NCBI GenBank assembly: GCA_965215165.1
Contig: CBDCCX010000006.1
Coordinates: forward strand, 1-64,000
Length of the DNA: 64,000 nucleotides
Direction: 5' to 3'
DNA from: JANQRZ01 sp965215165
GTDB taxonomy: Bacteria; Bacteroidota; Rhodothermia; Rhodothermales; JANQRZ01
The position numbers were made by a program, and so were the translations under genes. Each line of letters begins with the position of its first letter. The first letter of the stretch is position 1. Below the pieces are notes generated by a model. It was not told the origin of the DNA. It made no database searches and was given only the letters and a program-made list of their open reading frames with translations. This document shows positions 59,520-64,000 of this stretch, in pieces.

Positions 59520-60755
59520 ATGGCTCGCACCCCTCCGGCGGCTTCCGGCCCCCGCCTCAACCTCCCGATCTTTCTGCTCGCCTTGCTCGGTGTGCTCATC
59601 GTGGTCCACCTGTGGGTACAGGCGCAGGCGGGCTTCGCGCAGGGCTGCACCGGCGCAGGCGACGCCGCGAGCGGGGCCGGCTGCGCGGCCGTGACCTCGA
59701 GCGCCTACAGCACGTTCCTCGGCATCAGCCTCCTCGTCTGGGGCGGGCTGTTCTACGCGGCCGTGGCGGCGCTCCGGCTCGGCATCGCCGCCACGCGTCC
59801 GCCGACGAGCGAGACGCTCCAAAAGGTCAGCCTCGCCGTGGTGACGGCCGGGTTCCTGTTCGCGCTCTACCTCGTGAGCGTGCAACTCTTCGCGCTGAAC
59901 CAGTTCTGCGTGCTCTGCCTCGGCTCGTCGCTGACGACGGCGACGCTCTTCGCGCTCCACCTCGTCGAGCGGGCGAAGGGGCCGGGCCGGGCCGTGGCGT
60001 TCAGCGTGGCGCTCCGCCCCTACGCACTCGGGCTCGTCGCACTCCTCGTCCTGGCCGGAGCCGACGTGATGCTCGGCGGAGAGACCGAGCCTACCGACGA
60101 CCGACCCGTCGTGGCGACGCCGGGTCCGCGGGTTCGCACCGTCGGCGAGACGGCCGACTGCCACTACGACTACGGGATGCCCCGCCTCGAAGGCTTCGAC
60201 GACCTGGTCACGCTGGAGACCTCCTTCGAGGGCAATCCCGACGCGCCCGTCCGCGTCCTGAAGATCTTCGACCCGAACTGCCCGCACTGCAGAACGCTCC
60301 ACACCGAGCTCGAGAGCATCATCCCGCAACTCGAGGACCAGGCCCGGTTCTACTACAAGCCGAACCCGATCTGGGACTACTCGGTCCCGCAGACGCAGGC
60401 GCTCTACCTCGCGGCGGAGGAAGGCAAGTTCTTCGAGATGCTCAACCTCCAGTTCGCCGCGCAGCGGCAGGGCGGGCTGTCGCCAGACCAGATCGCGGAC
60501 GCGGCGCGGCGCATCGGGCTGGACCCGGAGCACGTCCGCGAGGAGATCGCGGCGCGGAAGTACGTCGGCCTGATCGAGCGGGAGAACGAGATCATGCAGG
60601 CGGCCGGCGTGCGGAGCGTGCCGAAGCTCGTGATCGAGGGGCGCGTGCTCGCCAACACGCCCAAGACGTGGACGGCGGAGTGCATCGGCCGGCTCGTGGA
60701 GGCGGCCGCGGCGGAGAAGCAGCGGACGGCGGAGACGGCGTCGGCTGCTCGGTAA
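59520..60755 (+). CDS. VKOR-DsbA fusion: disulfide-forming membrane protein
   Basis: 411 residues from ATG 59520. The N-terminal vitamin K epoxide reductase domain has about four or five membrane helices, Cys43 and Cys55, and the CXXC pair Cys130-Cys133 (NQFCVLCLG). After a linker, a DsbA/thioredoxin domain carries Cys254-Cys257 in DPNCPHCRTLH, then VRSVPKLVIEGRVLA. The fusion would take electrons from folding periplasmic proteins and pass them to quinone, replacing separate DsbA and DsbB. Such fusions occur in several Bacteroidetes-like and cyanobacterial lineages. Confidence 0.93.
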   Translation: MARTPPAASGPRLNLPIFLLALLGVLIVVHLWVQAQAGFAQGCTGAGDAASGAGCAAVTSSAYSTFLGISLLVWGGLFYAAVAALRLGIAATRPPTSETLQKVSLAVVTAGFLFALYLVSVQLFALNQFCVLCLGSSLTTATLFALHLVERAKGPGRAVAFSVALRPYALGLVALLVLAGADVMLGGETEPTDDRPVVATPGPRVRTVGETADCHYDYGMPRLEGFDDLVTLETSFEGNPDAPVRVLKIFDPNCPHCRTLHTELESIIPQLEDQARFYYKPNPIWDYSVPQTQALYLAAEEGKFFEMLNLQFAAQRQGGLSPDQIADAARRIGLDPEHVREEIAARKYVGLIERENEIMQAAGVRSVPKLVIEGRVLANTPKTWTAECIGRLVEAAAAEKQRTAETASAAR

Positions 60756-60786
60756 GCTCGCTGGTCCTAGATTTTCAGCAACCGTG

Positions 60787-60806
60787 GGGGCGCAGCGCTG
60801 CGCCCC
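60787..60806. repeat. Palindrome upstream of the M14 gene
   Basis: Perfect 20-base palindrome GGGGCGCAGC / GCTGCGCCCC followed by TACG, of the same type as the one at 33779-33800. Confidence 0.6.
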
Positions 60807-60826
60807 TACGCATTTTCCCGCCGCCC

Positions 60827-63349
60827 ATGCGCTTCTGCTTCGCCCTGCTCCTGCTCGCGGCTGCTGCCTCGGCGCAACCGCTGCCGCTCGCCACGGAGTT
60901 CACCGCGCCCGGCGTCACCGGCTACGACCCGGCGATCCCGACGCCCGAAGCCGTCATCGGGCACGTCATCGGGACGCGCCACACGCGGCCCGAGCAGGTG
61001 GTCCGCTACTTCGAGGCCGTCGCCGAGTTGAGCCTGCGCGTGACGGTCGCCGAGCACGGGCGGACGTGGGAGGGGCGGCGGCTCGTCCACGCCGTCGTCG
61101 CCGCCGAGGGGACGGACCTGGAGGCGGTGCGCCGGGCCAACCTCCGGCTCTCCGATGCGCCCGAGGCCGTCGGCGACGCTGCGCTCGGGGCGCTGCCGGT
61201 GGTGGCGTACATGGGCTACAGCGTGCACGGCAACGAGGCCAGCGGGACCGAGGCCGCGCTGCTCCTGCTCTACCACCTCGCCGCCGGCCGAGGGCCGGCC
61301 GTCGACGCCATGCTCGAAACCGCCGTCGTGGTCATCGACCCGATGCTCAACCCCGACGGGCGCGACCGCTTCGTGGACTGGGCCAACGGCAACCGGGGCG
61401 GGACAGCCGGTGTGCCGTCGCTCGACGGGCAGGACCGCGAGCACCGCGAGCCGTGGCCCGGCGGCCGGACCAACCACTACCTCTTCGACCTCAACCGCGA
61501 CTGGCTGTTGCTCCAACACCCCGAATCCCAGGCGCGGATGGACCTCTGGCACGCCTGGCGGCCCCAGCTCTCGACCGACTTTCACGAGATGGGCGGCGAC
61601 GCGACCTACTTCTTCCAGCCCGGCGTCCCGAGCCGCAACAACCCCAACACGCCCGCCGCGACCTTCGACCTGACCGCTGAGATCGCGGGCTACCACGCGG
61701 CGGCGCTCGACCGGATCGGGCAGCTCTACTACTCCGGCGAGTCGTTCGACGACTTCTACTACGGCAAAGGCTCGACCTACCCCGACGTCAACGGCGGCGT
61801 CGGGATGCTCTTCGAGCAGGCGTCGAGCCGTGCCCTCGCCGCCGAGACCGAGAACGGCCGGCTCGACTACGCGACGACCGTCCGCAACCAGCTCGCCACG
61901 TCGCTCTCGTCGCTGGAGGCGGCCGTCGCGCTGCGCGAAGACCTGCTCCGGCACCAGCGCGACTTCTACGCCTCGACCCCAGAGTTCGCGCGGGACTCCG
62001 ACGTGAAGGGGTACGTCTTCGACACGGAGAGGTATCCAGCGCGAGCAGAACAGCTTGCTGATGTGCTTCGGCGACACCGGATAGAGATGCGCTTTCTCGC
62101 CGAGTCGGTGGAAGCCGGGAACGAGCGCTTCGAGCCGGGCAAAGCGTTTGTCGTTTCTCTCGATCAGCCCCAGGCGCGTCTCATCAAGGCCGTTTTCGAG
62201 CGCGTAACGAGCTTCGAGGATTCGCTTTTCTACGACGTCTCGACGTGGACGCTGCCCCTCGCCTACGGACTGCGCTACGCCGAGTTAGACCGCCTTCCAC
62301 AGACGGTTGATCGGCGCGAGGAGGGACTGGATCGTCTGTTGCCATCGGTAGCTTATCTGATCCCGTGGGGTCAGGCGTTTGCTCCCCGCACCCTGGCTCG
62401 GTTACAGCAGGCTGGAGTGCATGTTCGGATGGCGATGATCCCGTTCGAGGCAGCGGTCGGCAGAGGCCGGCGGAGTTTCGACCGAGGCACGCTCGTCGTC
62501 CCGCTCGGGCAAGCCAATGTAGATGCGTCGACGGTCCACGGTCTCATCGACGAAGCACTGCGTGCCGACCAGATTGACATAGCCGGCCTCGGAAGCGGGC
62601 TGGTACCGAGCGGACCGGACCTCGGCAGCCCGTCGGTTCCGGTGCTCCAGCGACCGCGCGTGGCGGTGCTCTCGGGTGGGGGCACCGATGCGTACAACGT
62701 CGGGCAGGTCTGGCACCTGCTGAGTGAGCGCGCCGGGCTGCCGGTGTCGCTACTCGACCGGGACGACGTGGGCAGCGCCGATCTCAGCCGTTACACCACC
62801 GTCATTCTCACTGGCTATTTCCGCGGACTGAACGAGGCCGACGCCGAGGCGCTCCGGGTGTGGGTGCAGCGTGGCGGGACGCTCATCGCCACCGAGCAGG
62901 CGGCGGCGTGGGCCGCTGAGAACGGCTTCGGCGAGTGGACCGCGCGCCCGGCCGCCGAGGACAGCACGCGCCGCCCCTACGCCGAGGTCGACGCCGCGCG
63001 CGGTGCCCAAGTTGTCGGCGGGGCCATCTTCGAGGTCGTCCTCGACGAGACGCACCCGCTCGCCTTCGGGCACCCGGCGCGCGTGGCCGTCTTCAAGAAT
63101 AACACCCTCGCCTTCGACCCTGCCGATACGCCGGGCACGACCGTCGCCGCCTACACGGACGACCCGCTCCTCAGCGGCTACGTCTCCGACCCGAACCTCG
63201 ACCGGCTGCGCGGCGGCACGGCGATCACCGCGCAGCGCCTCGGCCGGGGCCGGGTCGTGCTCCTCGACTTCGACCCCACGTTCCGGGGCTTCTGGTGGGG
63301 CACGCAGGGGCTGCTGCTCAACGCCGTCTTCCTCGGCGGCGCGTTCTGA
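60827..63349 (+). CDS. M14 family metallocarboxypeptidase, secreted
   Basis: 840 residues from ATG 60827 with signal peptide MRFCFALLLLAAAASA. The M14 zinc motif is HGNEASG with His134 and Glu137, followed by DPMLNPDGRDRF, FDLNRDWLLLQHPESQARMD and the third ligand region LSTDFHEMGGDATYFFQPG. The C-terminal ~230 residues include a glutamine-amidotransferase-like domain (RVAVLSGGGTDAYNVGQVWH, TVILTGYFRGLNEADAEALR). No sorting domain is present. The part from about 62030 to 62700 is visibly poorer in GC (58% in one hand-counted 60-base line, against 70% in a line of the N-terminal part). Confidence 0.9.
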   Translation: MRFCFALLLLAAAASAQPLPLATEFTAPGVTGYDPAIPTPEAVIGHVIGTRHTRPEQVVRYFEAVAELSLRVTVAEHGRTWEGRRLVHAVVAAEGTDLEAVRRANLRLSDAPEAVGDAALGALPVVAYMGYSVHGNEASGTEAALLLLYHLAAGRGPAVDAMLETAVVVIDPMLNPDGRDRFVDWANGNRGGTAGVPSLDGQDREHREPWPGGRTNHYLFDLNRDWLLLQHPESQARMDLWHAWRPQLSTDFHEMGGDATYFFQPGVPSRNNPNTPAATFDLTAEIAGYHAAALDRIGQLYYSGESFDDFYYGKGSTYPDVNGGVGMLFEQASSRALAAETENGRLDYATTVRNQLATSLSSLEAAVALREDLLRHQRDFYASTPEFARDSDVKGYVFDTERYPARAEQLADVLRRHRIEMRFLAESVEAGNERFEPGKAFVVSLDQPQARLIKAVFERVTSFEDSLFYDVSTWTLPLAYGLRYAELDRLPQTVDRREEGLDRLLPSVAYLIPWGQAFAPRTLARLQQAGVHVRMAMIPFEAAVGRGRRSFDRGTLVVPLGQANVDASTVHGLIDEALRADQIDIAGLGSGLVPSGPDLGSPSVPVLQRPRVAVLSGGGTDAYNVGQVWHLLSERAGLPVSLLDRDDVGSADLSRYTTVILTGYFRGLNEADAEALRVWVQRGGTLIATEQAAAWAAENGFGEWTARPAAEDSTRRPYAEVDAARGAQVVGGAIFEVVLDETHPLAFGHPARVAVFKNNTLAFDPADTPGTTVAAYTDDPLLSGYVSDPNLDRLRGGTAITAQRLGRGRVVLLDFDPTFRGFWWGTQGLLLNAVFLGGAF

Positions 63350-63383
63350 ACCGTAGCTTGCCGCCGCCACCCGTCGCCCTCCG

Positions 63384-64000
63384 ATGAGCCGCATCACCGA
63401 AGCTGTCGCCAACCTCTACGTCTGGCTGCTCGACGCCACCGGCCTGAGCGAGGCTACGCTCGACCACCTCGTCGCGACGCTCTTCGCCGTCCTGGTGCTG
63501 TGGGGGCTGCGGCTCTTCGCGCTCCGCCTCGTCAACCGGCGCACGGCCGACGTCCGCGCCCGCTACCAGTGGCGCAAGACGACGACCTACACCGCCGTCG
63601 TGCTCGGGGTCCTCGTCATCGGGCGCATCTGGATCGACGAGTTCGGCGAGGTCGGGACCTTCCTCGGGCTGGTCTCGGCCGGCATCGCGATCGCGCTCAG
63701 GGACCCGCTGACGAACATCGCCGGGTGGGGCTTCATCGTCTGGAAGCGGCCGTTCGGGCCGGGGGACCGGATCGAGGTCGTCGGCATCGCCGGCGACGTG
63801 ATCGACCAGCGCATCTTCCAGTTCACGCTCCTCGAGATCGGCACGGCGACGGGCGCGGCGCAGTCAACCGGCCGGATCATCCACCTCCCGAACAGCAAGG
63901 TCTTCACCGAGCCGGTGACGAACTACACGCGCGGCTTCCCCTACGTCTGGAACGAGATCGGGATCGTGGTGACGTTCGAGAGCGACTGGCGGGCGGCCAA
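63384..64000 (+). CDS. Mechanosensitive ion channel, MscS family (3' partial)
   Basis: Open to the window edge, 205 codons visible from ATG 63384. It begins MSRITEAVANLYVWLLDAT and has membrane helices at about residues 28-48 and 67-83, then the MscS pore helix and channel region VGTFLGLVSAGIAIALRDPL followed by NIAGWGFIVWKRPFGPGDRI and the beta domain GIAGDVIDQRIFQFT, IIHLPNSKVFTEPVTNYTRG. It releases solutes under osmotic down-shock. The end lies beyond the window. Confidence 0.93.
   Translation, partial: MSRITEAVANLYVWLLDATGLSEATLDHLVATLFAVLVLWGLRLFALRLVNRRTADVRARYQWRKTTTYTAVVLGVLVIGRIWIDEFGEVGTFLGLVSAGIAIALRDPLTNIAGWGFIVWKRPFGPGDRIEVVGIAGDVIDQRIFQFTLLEIGTATGAAQSTGRIIHLPNSKVFTEPVTNYTRGFPYVWNEIGIVVTFESDWRAA

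Overview
The window is one contiguous piece of a high-GC bacterial chromosome. It looks like an aerobic, Gram-negative member of the Rhodothermota (Rhodothermales; Salinibacter or Rubricoccaceae-like). That placement is inference from gene content and style: five secreted proteins end in type IX secretion (T9SS) type A sorting domains; BamD, an LpoA-like lipoprotein and TonB-like proteins imply an outer membrane; and many start codons follow C/A-rich leaders instead of clear Shine-Dalgarno sequences. I see no rRNA, tRNA, CRISPR array, phage or IS element.

Layout. 1-10.8 kb holds fatty-acid beta-oxidation genes: the end of a FadN-type hydroxyacyl-CoA dehydrogenase/enoyl-CoA hydratase, the thiolase fadA, the acyl-CoA dehydrogenase fadE and a 2,4-dienoyl-CoA reductase-type SDR. 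A four-gene stress/envelope cluster (PRC-barrel, DUF2382 and YflT-like proteins, 3.2-6.1 kb) interrupts it, and two near-identical palindromic operators lie before fadE. 10.9-14 kb is a BlaI-type repressor plus an M56 (BlaR1-like) membrane metalloprotease whose sensor region is a DUF4097-like repeat domain; two operators bracket their promoter. 14-17.6 kb has a DUF5916 outer-membrane-type protein and an orphan gene.

17.8-26.1 kb is on the minus strand: two T9SS cargo proteins, a Ser/Thr kinase with TPRs (frameshifted at its end), an ECF sigma factor and protoporphyrinogen oxidase. 26.2-28.3 kb encodes a poorly characterised radical-SAM/DUF4130 DNA-metabolism pair. 28.5-43.9 kb is mostly housekeeping: a T9SS PA-domain protein, efp-accB-accC, a frameshifted DUF1304 gene, gcvH, guaA, envelope lipoproteins, bamD, nadD-nagZ, a PhoU-like gene, a thiol-redox protein and coaX/birA. 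44-47.5 kb has two T9SS cargo genes whose 3' ends and downstream hairpins are a perfect 369-bp direct repeat.

47.8-64 kb carries a lipoprotein, an inositol monophosphatase, a lone receiver protein, fabI, a HAD phosphatase, an L,D-transpeptidase, two NfeD proteins, a TonB-like lipoprotein, an HI0933-type flavoprotein, tandem CsbD-like genes, an acyl-CoA carboxylase beta subunit, a VKOR-DsbA fusion, an M14 peptidase and the start of an MscS channel.

Themes: lipid metabolism recurs (beta-oxidation, accBC with birA elsewhere, fabI, acyl-CoA carboxylase), envelope maintenance is prominent, and T9SS cargo shows modular evolution with shared tails on unrelated bodies. The most system-like novelties are the BlaI/M56-DUF4097 sensor pair, the rSAM/DUF4130 pair, the stress cluster with its shared C-terminal module, and the duplicated T9SS tail-plus-hairpin cassette.
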